From positions 186,001 through 250,000 of the forward strand of contig JAXJZF010000006.1 of NCBI GenBank assembly GCA_036306585.1: a stretch of 64,000 nt of DNA. Direction: 5' to 3'. This document shows positions 55,023-63,910 of this stretch, piece by piece. The translations under genes were made by a program, and so were the position numbers. The stretch's first letter is position 1. Every line of letters begins with the position of its first letter. The notes below the pieces were generated by a model. The model searched no databases. It saw nothing but the letters and a program-made list of their open reading frames with translations, and was not told the origin of the DNA. Origin of the DNA: Aphodovivens sp036306585 (GTDB lineage Bacteria > Actinomycetota > Coriobacteriia > Coriobacteriales > Eggerthellaceae).

Positions 55023-57215
55023 CTAGTCGGTCTGCTCGTTCGCCTGCTCGAGCAGGGGGGTGAGCGTGCCGCATGCCAAGATATCGACGCGGCGCGTGGC
55101 ACGCGAGATGGTGGTGTAGAGGCGTCGTCGTGCCAGGGGCTCGTCGGGGAACAGCTCCGGGTTGGCGTCGGGTACGATCACGTGGTCGAACTCCAAACCC
55201 TTGGCAAGCTCCAGCGTGATGAGGATGACCCCCTCCGAGGGCAGCGCATCGCTTTTGCCCATCAGCTGCGGAGCCTCATCGTCCAGTATGCCCTGGATGC
55301 GACGGGCCTGGCTCTTCCACGGCACCACCACGGCGGCGATGCCGTGGTTGCTGTCGCAGAGGCGCTGCGCTTCGGCGACGGTTTCCCGCAGCGCCTCGGC
55401 ATGGGATTCTTCGGTGTTGCATACGCGGATGCGCGGCGGCATCTCCTCGCGCTGAACCGACGAGATGCGCCCGCGCTCTTCGGCGGAAAGCAGCCCGGCG
55501 AACAGATTGGTGATGGAGGGTGCCGAGCGATAGCTGGTCATGAGGAAGCACTCCTCCACGGGCCCGCGGGAGCGTTCGAACACCTGCTTGATCTCGTCGA
55601 ACGATGCGGTATGGGGTTTGATGGCCTGGTTGGGGTCGCCTAGCAGCATGAAGTGGGCGCGACGGAAGTAACGAGCGAGCACGGCGAGCTGCGCGGCGGT
55701 GTAGTCCTGCACCTCGTCGATCATCACGTACTTCGCGTCGGGGTTGCCCAGGCCGGTTACGGCCATCTTCAGGTACAGCCAGCCTGCGGGCGAGAGATTC
55801 TCGATCCCCAGCAGGCGCATGCCGATGCGATCGAGGCGCAGCCATTCGTCGTTTTCGACCATGTGGAACGCCGCATCATAGCGATCGGTCACGTAATGGA
55901 GTGCAAGCTCGCGCTCCTCGCGCTCGTCCTGAGGGTCGAACGGCCCGTTGAACAGCCGCAGTTGCTCGTCGAGCGGCAGGTCGAGGATCTCGTTCTGCAC
56001 GGCTTCGCTGCCCGCCATCGACTTCAGGCGGTTCTCCAGGCGCTCTTCGAGGTCCTCCCTCATCAGCGCCACCAGATGCGGCCCCGCTTCGAAGCGGCTG
56101 TACTTGTCGCGCAGCTGGCGAATCTGCCCTGCGGAGATCAGGCGCGTGCCCTGGCAGGCGATGTCGCGGAAATCGTCGGGCTCGAAGGAGAACGACTTGC
56201 AGGCTTCGTCGATGGCGCGGAGCTCCTCGATGGGGGAGTCGGCGTCCGCGCCGCCGCGGCCCTTGGGCAGCAGCCTCTCGGCGAACTCGGCCCAGGTGAT
56301 GGTTTCGGGGTTGCGCTCGCCCAGTTCGGGCAGGACGTTGTCGATATAGTGGCGGAACACCGGGTTGGGCGTGATGAGGTACACCTGGCTGGGGTCCAGA
56401 TCGTCGCGGCGCTGGTACAGCAGGTAGGCGATACGCTGCAGCAGGACCGACGTCTTGCCCGAGCCGGCGATGCCCGAAACCAAAAGCACCGGCACATCCT
56501 CGTGGCGGATGACCTGGTTCTGCTCCTTCTGAATGGTTGCCGTGATGGCCTTCATCTGGTCGGTGCGCTGGTGGGAAAGCGATTTGAGCAGCAGCGCGTC
56601 CTGGATGGCCACCGTGGTGTCGAAGTAAGCGTTCAGCATGCTCTCGACGATGTCGAACTGGCGGCGCAGCTTCAGATCGGCGGTGATGATGCGTCCGTTG
56701 GCATGATAGGAGGTGCGGCCGTTTTCCTGGTTGTAATAGGTTTCGGCCACGGGGCTACGCCAATCGACCACCAGGCGGCGGTAGTTCTCGTCGGCGATTC
56801 CGGCCGTGCCGATGTAGAGCTCTTTGGGCTGATCGCCCGCTTTGAACTGCAGTACTACCTTGGCGAAGTACGGCTGCTTCAGCAAGGTTTGCACGTCGGC
56901 GAGCTTGCGGGCGTTGACATCCTGCGAGATGTTGTACGCCTCGATGATGCGGTTGATGGTGGCAAGCTCGGCGGCGGTTTCCAGCGTCTCGTCGTCGCCG
57001 GCGAAGTTGAGCGCCAGCTCGTCAGCCATGTCCTGCTTGTCCTTGGCGGCTTCGGCGTTGGTGACGGCAAGCTTTTTCGCCAGGTTGCGCCCCATGCGCC
57101 GCAGGATGGCATGCACCTCGGACAGGTGCGCCTGCTCTTGCTGGAATATAGGATCGTTTGCGTTGTCTTCCGCATCCTGCGTGCAAGGTGCGGAGATGCC
57201 GGGATCGCTGCTCAC
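55023..57215 (-). CDS. helD: HelD-type UvrD/Rep-family helicase
   Basis: GTG 57215 follows AAGGAGG and gives 730 residues; the longer frame to 57395 has no ribosome site. The protein has an N-terminal coiled region (DPIFQQEQAHLSEVHAILRR), Walker A GIAGSGKTSVLLQRIAYLLY, and DEVQDYTAAQLAVLARYFRR. HelD proteins bind RNA polymerase and release it from stalled or rifampicin-bound complexes; others are repair helicases. TACAAT at 57256-57251 is a likely -10 box, 36 bases before the GTG. Confidence 0.85.
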   Translation of the reverse strand: MSSDPGISAPCTQDAEDNANDPIFQQEQAHLSEVHAILRRMGRNLAKKLAVTNAEAAKDKQDMADELALNFAGDDETLETAAELATINRIIEAYNISQDVNARKLADVQTLLKQPYFAKVVLQFKAGDQPKELYIGTAGIADENYRRLVVDWRSPVAETYYNQENGRTSYHANGRIITADLKLRRQFDIVESMLNAYFDTTVAIQDALLLKSLSHQRTDQMKAITATIQKEQNQVIRHEDVPVLLVSGIAGSGKTSVLLQRIAYLLYQRRDDLDPSQVYLITPNPVFRHYIDNVLPELGERNPETITWAEFAERLLPKGRGGADADSPIEELRAIDEACKSFSFEPDDFRDIACQGTRLISAGQIRQLRDKYSRFEAGPHLVALMREDLEERLENRLKSMAGSEAVQNEILDLPLDEQLRLFNGPFDPQDEREERELALHYVTDRYDAAFHMVENDEWLRLDRIGMRLLGIENLSPAGWLYLKMAVTGLGNPDAKYVMIDEVQDYTAAQLAVLARYFRRAHFMLLGDPNQAIKPHTASFDEIKQVFERSRGPVEECFLMTSYRSAPSITNLFAGLLSAEERGRISSVQREEMPPRIRVCNTEESHAEALRETVAEAQRLCDSNHGIAAVVVPWKSQARRIQGILDDEAPQLMGKSDALPSEGVILITLELAKGLEFDHVIVPDANPELFPDEPLARRRLYTTISRATRRVDILACGTLTPLLEQANEQTD

Positions 57216-57357
57216 AGAACCTCCTTGGACCATGAAAAATGTATCAAGGTATTGTAGCGCAGGGCGTGCCGGCGCGTGCGCTTTCGAGGCGCCTGCGCCG
57301 AAAGCGCAAAGAACCGCCGCCATGCGCGTGAAACGGCCGTTCCCAAGGCGACCGGGC

Positions 57358-57585
57358 TTAGCTGCCGGCGATGCCGCCTGATTCCAGTTGCACAACGGCT
57401 GCCTCGACGGTGCGACCGAAATAGCCTAGCAGGCGTGCGACGACGAACAGGGCGCTCGCGCTTGCGACATCGGCGCTTTCCAGGGCGAGGACGATATGGG
57501 AAAGCCCCTCGATGCCCTGGCCCACCTCGTCGAGCGCGTCTATCGCTTGCAGATTGCTGCGGATGCAGGGGGCTTCGGCAAGCAT
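57358..57585 (-). CDS. 75-residue protein behind a LexA-type box
   Basis: ATG 57585 follows AAGGAG with seven-base spacing. The 75-residue product has two hydrophobic/amphipathic helices (GLSHIVLALESADVASASAL, then VARLLGYFGRTVEAAVVQLE). I do not recognise it. A LexA-type box lies 75-88 bases upstream between plausible -35 and -10 boxes. The helD promoter lies about 100 bases after its stop, so helD is probably transcribed separately or by read-through. Confidence 0.6.
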   Translation of the reverse strand: MLAEAPCIRSNLQAIDALDEVGQGIEGLSHIVLALESADVASASALFVVARLLGYFGRTVEAAVVQLESGGIAGS

Positions 57586-57654
57586 GGGCGGCTCCTTCTC
57601 GTGCGTCGGACGCGGGCGGGTTCCCCGCCGGCATCCGGTCGGTGTTTCGTTGAG

Positions 57655-57683
57655 AGTATAGAACGGATGTTCTTATATATGAA
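57655..57683 (-). promoter_or_regulatory. Promoter with embedded LexA-type box
   Basis: AGAAC-GGAT-GTTCT at 57660-57673 matches GAACnnnnGTTC. On the reverse strand it lies in the 17-base spacer between TTCATA (57683-57678) and TATACT (57660-57655). On the forward strand TTGAGA (57650-57655) and TATATA (57674-57679) also flank it, but no forward gene follows. Confidence 0.7.
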
Positions 57684-57749
57684 GCGAAAAACAGACGTGC
57701 TCCACGAAAACGTCCACAGCAGGCGGTTCCGTTGCTCTTCAGCAGCGCG

Positions 57750-58430
57750 CTAAGGCAGGGCGATCACGTCGTAGCGTACGGCTTTGCCTTCAAGCGAGTA
57801 ACTCGGCTTGACGTCGGCAAGGTACGGCCCCTTCGACGGGCGCTTCACCACAACCTTGCGCGGATGCGCTGCCAGTGCGGCCTCCAACAGCTGCTCGGCG
57901 TCGTTGCAGGGCCGTTCCAGGTGGTGGAGCAGCTGGAACTTCTTCTTCACCGCCGCGCTTTTCCGCCGCGCGGGGAACATGGGGTCCAAGTAGACCACGT
58001 CGGGGGCGAGCGTGCCGGTTCTAAGCGCTTCGATGCTGTCCCCGCCGATAAGCTCCATTCGGCCAACTGCCTCCGCCAGCGCGGGGCCATGCCCGTCGCG
58101 CGCCAGGGCGTCGTCCAGCAGCGCGGCGATCACCGGGTTGCGCTCGAACAGCTTCACCCTGAAGCCCGCCGCCGCGAGCAGCAGCGCATCCTCGCCCAGC
58201 CCCGCCGTCGCATCCACCGCCAACGGTGCCTCTCCATCCGCATGCTTCACCTTCGCGGCACGCACGAGCAGCTCGCGGTTGAGCTTGCCGGGGGCCAGCC
58301 TGCCGGCAAGGGAGCGGAAATCGGCATGCAGCACCATGCCGTCGCCGGCAAGCGCCAGGCCGTCGTCGGTCCGGATGAGTTTCAGGCCGCAACGGGCGGC
58401 GTGCTGCTGTGCTGTAGCGATGTCTTCCAT
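57750..58430 (-). CDS. rsmJ: 16S rRNA methyltransferase RsmJ-like
   Basis: The ATG at 58430 starts a 226-residue class I methyltransferase with VDATAGLGEDALLLAAAGF (SAM loop), FERNPVIAALLDDALAR, and the catalytic VVYLDPMFPARRKSAAVKKK. These fit RsmJ, which methylates G1516 of 16S rRNA (E. coli numbering). The protein is shorter than the E. coli enzyme (about 250 residues) at its N-terminus. It is divergent from the flavoenzyme gene. Confidence 0.85.
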   Translation of the reverse strand: MEDIATAQQHAARCGLKLIRTDDGLALAGDGMVLHADFRSLAGRLAPGKLNRELLVRAAKVKHADGEAPLAVDATAGLGEDALLLAAAGFRVKLFERNPVIAALLDDALARDGHGPALAEAVGRMELIGGDSIEALRTGTLAPDVVYLDPMFPARRKSAAVKKKFQLLHHLERPCNDAEQLLEAALAAHPRKVVVKRPSKGPYLADVKPSYSLEGKAVRYDVIALP

Positions 58431-58611
58431 GCGCACTATTATGACGCATGTTCCGGGCGTGCCGCTTGCTGGGCGGGCGCGCATTGGGCGTGCTAAACTA
58501 CACGGCGTCATCGGCATTTTGGGGCGAGTCCTGGTGCCAGGGCGCAGGCAGGCGCAGGGGAGTGCGCGCGGCGTCTTTCCCGGGCAGTCCCGAACGACAA
58601 AAGGGGAGAAG

Positions 58612-60558
58612 ATGAAGCGAGACTATCCCAATCTTTGCAAACCGCTGCAGATCGGTCGTCTGACGCTGCGCAACCGCATGTGCTCCGCCCCGATGGGCGC
58701 GACCGATATCGACGCGCAGGGCACGCCCGGCCCTCGCACGCTGGGCTTCTACGAGGCGCGCGCGAAGGGCGGCGCGGCCATCGTCACCGTCAGCGAGCTG
58801 GTGGTCCATCCGGAAACCGACGGGTCGCAGATGCTGCATCTGTCGCTTAAAGTGCCCGGCCAGCTGGGCGCATTCGCCTACGTGGCAGACGCTATCAAGC
58901 GCCACGGCGCGATCGCTTCCATCGAACTTTCCCACTCCGGCCAGTATGCGGGCACCTACATGGTGGACAAGAAGGGCAAAGGCGAGCTGCACCAGTACGG
59001 TCCCAGCGACGGCGTGCGCCCCGACGGCATCCCGGTGAAGGCGCTCACCAAGGAGCAGATCGACGGCATCGTCGCCGCTTACGCCAACGCCGCCGGCCTG
59101 GCCAAGCGTGCCGGGTTCCAGATGTGCATGGTGCATGCGGGCCATGGCTGGCTGATCAACCAGTTCCTTTCGCCTTACTTCAACCATCGCGAAGACGAGT
59201 ATGGCGGATCGCTCGAGAACCGCGTGCGCTTCGCCCGCGAGATTCTTGCCGCCGTGCGCGCCGAGGTGGGCCCCTGGTTTCCCATCGAGCTGCGCATGAG
59301 CGGCTCTGAGCTGTTCGACGGCGGCTATGACCTGGATGAAGGCGTGCGCATTGCCCAGGCGCTCGAAGACCTGGTGGACATCATCCATGTGTCGGCTGGT
59401 TCCTACCAGTTCGGTTTCTCGGTTACGCATCCTTCCATGTTCCGCGAGCATGGCTGTAACGTGTATCTGGCGCGCGAGATAAAAAAGCACGTGAGCAAGC
59501 CGGTTGCTACCATCGGCGGGCTTTCCGACCCGCAGCAGATGGAGGACATCATCGCGAACGGCGATGCAGACCTGGTGGTGATGGGCCGCGCGCTGCTGGC
59601 CGACCCGAACCTGCCTAACAAGGTGATGGCGAATCAGGGTGATCATATCGTGCGTTGCATGCGCTGCTTCGCCTGCATGGCCGAGCGTCCCGTCACCCAA
59701 ACGCGCCGCTGCGCCATCAACCCGCGTATCGGGCGCGAATTGGAGGGTCTCGAAATCACTCCGGCGGCGCGCTCGAAGCGCGTGCTGGTGGTGGGTGGCG
59801 GCATCGCCGGCATGGTAGCGGCGCGAACCGCGGCCATGCGCGGCCACGATGTCACGCTATGCGAGGCCGGGCCTGAGCTGGGAGGCATCCTGCGCACCGA
59901 GAAGGCGCTGCCGTTCAAACAGGACATGTACCGCCTGGGCCGCACCTACGAGGTGCTTTGCCGCGATGCGGGCGTGCGAATCTGCCTGAACACGCCGGTG
60001 GACGCCGCGTTCGCCGAGGCGTTCGACGCCGATGCGTGCATCGTGGCGGTGGGCTCCGAACCCATGAGCCTGCCGGTACCGGTGATCGATGACGCCCACG
60101 TGGTCAACGTCGAGAACATCTACCTGGAAGGCGCCGAGGTCACCGATGAGGTAGCCATCATCGGCGGCGGCCTGACAGGTTGCGAATGCGCGCTGCTCAT
60201 GGCCGGCAAGGGCAAGAAGGTGCATCTTATCGAGATGCGCGATGGCCTGGCCATCGACGCCAACATCCGCCATCGTCCCATCCTTCTGGCGGAGATCGAG
60301 AAGGTGGGCATCGACGTGCAGTTGAACGCTGCCGCGGCGTCCGTGGACGCCGAGGGCGTGACGGTGAAGCAGGACGGCGCCGAGAGGCGCATCCCCGGCA
60401 CCACGGTGGTGTGCGCTATCGGCCAGCGTTCGCGCCGCGATGCGGTCGAGCAGCTGCGCGACGCTGCGCCGTTCGTGCGCGTGGTGGGCGACGCCCAGCG
60501 TCCCTCCACCATTCTGAACGCCACCTATGAGGCGTTCCACGCTGCGATGGACATCTAG
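58612..60558 (+). CDS. FMN/FAD/4Fe-4S enoate reductase-like oxidoreductase
   Basis: ATG 58612 follows AAAAGGGGAG. The 648-residue protein has an old-yellow-enzyme TIM barrel (LTLRNRMCSAPMGATDID, VHAGHGWLINQFLSPYFNHR), a 4Fe-4S motif (CMRCFACM, then CAINP), and FAD/NAD domains (VLVVGGGIAGMVAARTAAMR and VAIIGGGLTGCECALLMAGK). This matches 2,4-dienoyl-CoA reductase, trimethylamine dehydrogenase and bile-acid BaiCD/BaiH enzymes. In Eggerthellaceae such enzymes often reduce unsaturated diet or host molecules. The substrate is unknown. Confidence 0.92.
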   Translation: MKRDYPNLCKPLQIGRLTLRNRMCSAPMGATDIDAQGTPGPRTLGFYEARAKGGAAIVTVSELVVHPETDGSQMLHLSLKVPGQLGAFAYVADAIKRHGAIASIELSHSGQYAGTYMVDKKGKGELHQYGPSDGVRPDGIPVKALTKEQIDGIVAAYANAAGLAKRAGFQMCMVHAGHGWLINQFLSPYFNHREDEYGGSLENRVRFAREILAAVRAEVGPWFPIELRMSGSELFDGGYDLDEGVRIAQALEDLVDIIHVSAGSYQFGFSVTHPSMFREHGCNVYLAREIKKHVSKPVATIGGLSDPQQMEDIIANGDADLVVMGRALLADPNLPNKVMANQGDHIVRCMRCFACMAERPVTQTRRCAINPRIGRELEGLEITPAARSKRVLVVGGGIAGMVAARTAAMRGHDVTLCEAGPELGGILRTEKALPFKQDMYRLGRTYEVLCRDAGVRICLNTPVDAAFAEAFDADACIVAVGSEPMSLPVPVIDDAHVVNVENIYLEGAEVTDEVAIIGGGLTGCECALLMAGKGKKVHLIEMRDGLAIDANIRHRPILLAEIEKVGIDVQLNAAAASVDAEGVTVKQDGAERRIPGTTVVCAIGQRSRRDAVEQLRDAAPFVRVVGDAQRPSTILNATYEAFHAAMDI

Positions 60559-60610
60559 CGTTTTTCTCCTCAAAGGGATCGTGTACGACCCGGTCGCCTT
60601 TCGCTGCGTA

Positions 60611-60642
60611 GCGCGCCGCACGATGCAAGCCGTGCGGCGCGC
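60611..60642 (+). terminator. GC-rich hairpin after the flavoenzyme gene
   Basis: GCGCGCCGCACG and CGTGCGGCGCGC form a perfect 12-bp stem with an eight-base loop. Confidence 0.6.
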
Positions 60643-60661
60643 GCTGTGCTGCGTGGCGTTT

Positions 60662-60681
60662 CCCCGCATTTTGCGGGCTTT
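60662..60681 (+). terminator. Small intrinsic terminator
   Basis: CCCGCA-TTT-TGCGGG is followed by CTTTA. It comes just before the unknown membrane protein gene. Confidence 0.55.
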
Positions 60682-60719
60682 AGGCTCATCTGTCCTGCCG
60701 GGACGGTATCATCTTTTCC

Positions 60720-61766
60720 ATGAACCGGCATCGCAGCGATAAAACACGCACCGAGGGGCCCACTCCGCTGTTTTTGGGCTACTGCGCCCGGCTGCTGGTG
60801 CGCCTTGCCCTGCTCGCGTTCGCTACCTGGCTGTTCGTCACCGATCCGTCCGCCCTCGACGCGTCCGCGACATTTGGCGTGCCGGGCGGGCTCAACTTCA
60901 TCGATGTGGTGTTCATCGCCTTGATGTTCGATTTCCTCACGAAATTCTTCGTGCATGCGCGGATCTCATCGGGAAGTCTCAAGCAGTACGGGCTGTATCA
61001 TATCCCGACGCCTGCGACGTTCCGCGGAGGCCGGGAGGCACTCCGCGCGCAGTTCCAGGAAATCGCCGAGTTTGGCCACCGGCTTGCCGCAAACGGCGTC
61101 ACCGCCATCCAGGAGACCTATGACGGCTTGATGGCGCGTGGCGGTTCGCTCGCGAGCTTCGTGCGCAGGTTGCTGAATAGCGTGGACTTCCTCAACATCT
61201 TCCATTTTGACAACAAGGATCTGGCGGTCGACCGTTCCATCCGCGCGGTGCTCTACCGTGATCGGCTACGCGAGATCGTGCCGGTCATCGTGTTCTGGGT
61301 GACGTTCAATGTGCTGGTGGCGGGGCTTATGGCATGGTTCGGCGTCCTGAACGAGCGCACGGCGCTCATTTGGTCGCTGTGCTATTTCGTGTCCGACATG
61401 GTGTGCGTGGTTCTGTGGTGCCCGTTGCAGGTGCTGCTCATGCGCAACCGCTGCTGCACCACCTGCCAGATCTTCAACTGGGATGCCATCATGGTGGTCA
61501 CGCCCCTGCTGTTCGTGGGCGGTTGGTTCGGGTGGATCCTCATTGCCTTCGCCATCGTCATCTTGGTGCGCTGGGAGCTTGCGGCGGTGCGTCATCCCGA
61601 GCGCTTTGACGAGCGCACCAACGCCCGGCTCACGTGCGCGCAATGCGTCGACAAGCTTTGCTACCTGCGCAAACCGTTCATCTCGGTAACCCAGAAGGCG
61701 GTTTTGCCGCAAGCGGGTTCGCCCGAGCTCCCCGCGTCCGCGACCCATGTTTCCAAGATGGGGTGA
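60720..61766 (+). CDS. Polytopic membrane protein with CxxC motifs, unknown
   Basis: The 348-residue protein has two membrane segments near the N-terminus and three or four after residue 180. Cys-rich motifs RNRCCTTCQIFNWDAIM (about 241-257) and LTCAQCVDKLCYLRKPF near 302-318 may bind metal or act as thiol redox sites. I recall similar proteins in anaerobes but no function. TATCAT at 60707-60712 predicts initiation at about 60719, at or next to the ATG, so the mRNA may be leaderless; no ribosome site is visible. Confidence 0.7.
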   Translation: MNRHRSDKTRTEGPTPLFLGYCARLLVRLALLAFATWLFVTDPSALDASATFGVPGGLNFIDVVFIALMFDFLTKFFVHARISSGSLKQYGLYHIPTPATFRGGREALRAQFQEIAEFGHRLAANGVTAIQETYDGLMARGGSLASFVRRLLNSVDFLNIFHFDNKDLAVDRSIRAVLYRDRLREIVPVIVFWVTFNVLVAGLMAWFGVLNERTALIWSLCYFVSDMVCVVLWCPLQVLLMRNRCCTTCQIFNWDAIMVVTPLLFVGGWFGWILIAFAIVILVRWELAAVRHPERFDERTNARLTCAQCVDKLCYLRKPFISVTQKAVLPQAGSPELPASATHVSKMG

Positions 61767-61831
61767 ATCTTTACCGTTTCGTGATACCGTGCAGACGTTT
61801 ATGACGTAGAATTGCCAGCCGTTGTCCATGC

Positions 61832-61859
61832 GCGCCCGCTGTCGATGCGGGCGCTTTTT
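61832..61859 (+). terminator. Intrinsic terminator before the MFS gene
   Basis: GCGCCCGC and GCGGGCGC form an 8-bp stem followed by TTTTT. Confidence 0.8.
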
Positions 61860-61874
61860 AACGGGAAGGCGAAG

Positions 61875-63041
61875 ATGAAGCGCAGGGAATGGCTCATGCT
61901 CGTCGGTTTGGCGTGCTGCTCGTTCATCATGAACACTTCGGAATTCATGCCCATCGGGCTTCTGGTGGATATCGCCGCCGATTTCGGGATGACCGAGGCT
62001 GCGGCGGGTGCGGTGGTGACCATCTATGCATGGGCGGTCGCGCTGCTTTCCATTCCTCTGATGGTGGCGCTTTCCCGGTTTTCTCCCACGCGGTTGCTGC
62101 TGGGCGTCATCGCCCTGTTCGCGGTGGGGCAGGCGGCTTCGGCGCTGGCGCCCACGTTCTGGGCGCTGGTGGGCGGGCGCTTGCTGGTGGCGGCCGCACA
62201 TGCGGTGTTCTGGTCGGTGGTGTCGCCGGTGGCGGTGCGCATCGTCGGTCGGCAGCATGGCGGCACGGCAATCGCCGTCATCGCCGTGGGGTCGTCGGTG
62301 GCGATGGTGTGCGGCCTGCCCATCGGGCGCATCATCGGGCTGGCCGTCGGCTGGCGTATGACGTTCGCGTGCGTGGCAGCGGTGTCGATTGCGCTGCTGG
62401 CGTATCTGGCGCTGATACTGCCGCAGCTCGAGGCGGGCGAGCGCTTCTCGGTGAAATCGCTTCCCGGGCTGTTCAAGCATGCGCCGTTGCGTGGCATCTA
62501 CCTGGTCACGGCGTTGTATGCGACCGGGCAGTTCACCTGCTACAGCTACATCGAGCCGTTCTTGCAGCAGGTGTCAGGGTTCTCGGAGGGGCTGATCACG
62601 CTTGCCCTGGCGCTGTACGGCGCGGCGGGGTTCGCGGGCAGCGTCGCGTTCTCGCGCCTGTACGATAAGGCGCGTTTCGCGTTCCTGCGCACGGCGGTGG
62701 CAGGCGTTTCCGTCATGATGGCGCTATTGCTGCCGTTGTCCGGCAGCGTCGCTGCGACGATCGTTGCGTGCTGCCTGTGGGGCGTGTTCTACACCTCCTA
62801 TAATGTGGCGTTCCAGGCGGAGGTCATCAGCAATGCGCCCGAAGGCACCGCCATGGTGGCGATGTCGGCCTATTCGGGCATCTACAACGTGGGCATCGGC
62901 GCGGGCACTTGGGCTGGTGGCGTTGTCGTGGCCGCTGGTGGGTTGGCGCAAACTGGCCTGGTGGGCGCGGGTATCGGGGCGGTCGCGCTGGCTGTTTGCT
63001 CGCTGCAGCTGATCCGCGCCATTCGCCGCGCCGAAGCATGA
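61875..63041 (+). CDS. MFS transporter, sugar-efflux/DHA1 type
   Basis: ATG 61875 follows GGGAAGG. The 388-residue protein has 12 membrane segments, the N-terminal MNTSEFMPIGLLVDIAADFG signature of SotB/AraJ-type exporters, and the GRLLVAAAHAVFWSVV segment. Such proteins expel sugars or drugs by proton antiport. The substrate cannot be set from sequence. Confidence 0.9.
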   Translation: MKRREWLMLVGLACCSFIMNTSEFMPIGLLVDIAADFGMTEAAAGAVVTIYAWAVALLSIPLMVALSRFSPTRLLLGVIALFAVGQAASALAPTFWALVGGRLLVAAAHAVFWSVVSPVAVRIVGRQHGGTAIAVIAVGSSVAMVCGLPIGRIIGLAVGWRMTFACVAAVSIALLAYLALILPQLEAGERFSVKSLPGLFKHAPLRGIYLVTALYATGQFTCYSYIEPFLQQVSGFSEGLITLALALYGAAGFAGSVAFSRLYDKARFAFLRTAVAGVSVMMALLLPLSGSVAATIVACCLWGVFYTSYNVAFQAEVISNAPEGTAMVAMSAYSGIYNVGIGAGTWAGGVVVAAGGLAQTGLVGAGIGAVALAVCSLQLIRAIRRAEA

Positions 63042-63103
63042 TGGGGCGCGCTACAATGGTCGCTGCATCTATTGCGTCGTAGCACGTAGCAAGGAGGAAA
63101 GCC

Positions 63104-63646
63104 ATGCCTCGAAACATCGCCGTCGTCATCGGCAGCCCGCGCAGGGGAGGAAACACCTGGATGCTCGCTGAGGCGTTCGTCAAAGGCGCGCAGGAAGCGG
63201 GGCACTCCGTGGAGGTGATCGATGCGGGCACGGCCGACATCGCCGGCTGCATCGGCTGCGAGTACTGCTTCTCTCATGCGGGCATCTGCTTCCGCAAAGA
63301 TGGGATGACGCCGTTCTACGGCATCCTGCGTCGCAGCGACACCATCGTCTACGCCACGCCTGTCTACTGCTTCTCGTTCTCGTCGCAGATCAAGGCGTTC
63401 ATGGACCGCATGTTCTGCGGGCTGGCCGACCCGTTTGGCATCACGTCGTGCTGCCTGCTGGCCGCGTTCGAAGACAAAGACGTCTCCATCGCGCGCCCGC
63501 TGGTCGACACCTATCGGGCCAATGCCGCCTACGCCCACATGAAAGACGAGGGTGTGGTGCTGGCGAACGGCGTGTACGAGAAGGGCGCCATCGAGGGTCA
63601 TCCCGCACTGGAGGAGGCCTATGAGCTGGGGCGCAGTCTTTCGTAA
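63104..63646 (+). CDS. Flavodoxin-fold NAD(P)H-dependent oxidoreductase
   Basis: The 180-residue protein has the FMN-binding GSPRRGGNTWMLAEAFVKGA loop, GCIGCEYCFSHAGICFRKDG, and the YATPVYCFSFSSQIKAFMDR segment of NADPH-dependent FMN reductase/iron-sulfur flavoprotein relatives. The Cys-x2-Cys-x2-Cys group could bind an iron-sulfur cluster, or act as thiols. The ATG follows AAGGAGG. Confidence 0.88.
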   Translation: MPRNIAVVIGSPRRGGNTWMLAEAFVKGAQEAGHSVEVIDAGTADIAGCIGCEYCFSHAGICFRKDGMTPFYGILRRSDTIVYATPVYCFSFSSQIKAFMDRMFCGLADPFGITSCCLLAAFEDKDVSIARPLVDTYRANAAYAHMKDEGVVLANGVYEKGAIEGHPALEEAYELGRSLS

Positions 63647-63885
63647 CCTGCTTGCGTCCATCGATCCGTCGAGAATGGTCGCCGTTGCTCGGTAGGCGGG
63701 TGATGTCGGGGCAGCATGCGGCTGCCTGGCGGGTGATGCCGGGATAGAGCGATTATTCGGCGGGAAGGGATCTCCTTCGACATGGGTTTCGCCAGCGTTG
63801 GCGTGGCTCGTTTCAGCCGACTTGGACGCTGCAGGTATCTGATGGGGTTGATCGGGCCTTCAGATCCGGTTTTCTTTCCGAATTT
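63647..63885. other. Non-coding stretch after the reductase gene
   Basis: I see no gene with a ribosome site. ATCTGA (63838-63843) and TCAGAT (63860-63865) could form a weak hairpin followed by CCGGTTTTC, perhaps a terminator. Confidence 0.4.
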
Positions 63886-63910
63886 GTAACCAAATTCCAG
63901 TTGTGGACGA
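63886..63910 (+). repeat. Dispersed 25-bp repeat, copy 2
   Basis: It matches 26334-26358 at 24 of 25 bases (T for C at the tenth base). Its end overlaps a hairpin with arms TGGACGAG (63904-63911) and CTCGTCCA (63926-63933). The sequences after the repeat differ between the two sites. Confidence 0.85.

Noticed and set aside
61266..62480. 404-codon reverse-strand frame across the MFS gene
   Set aside because: It spans two forward genes and the terminator between them and is rich in His, Arg and Gln, as expected of an antisense frame.
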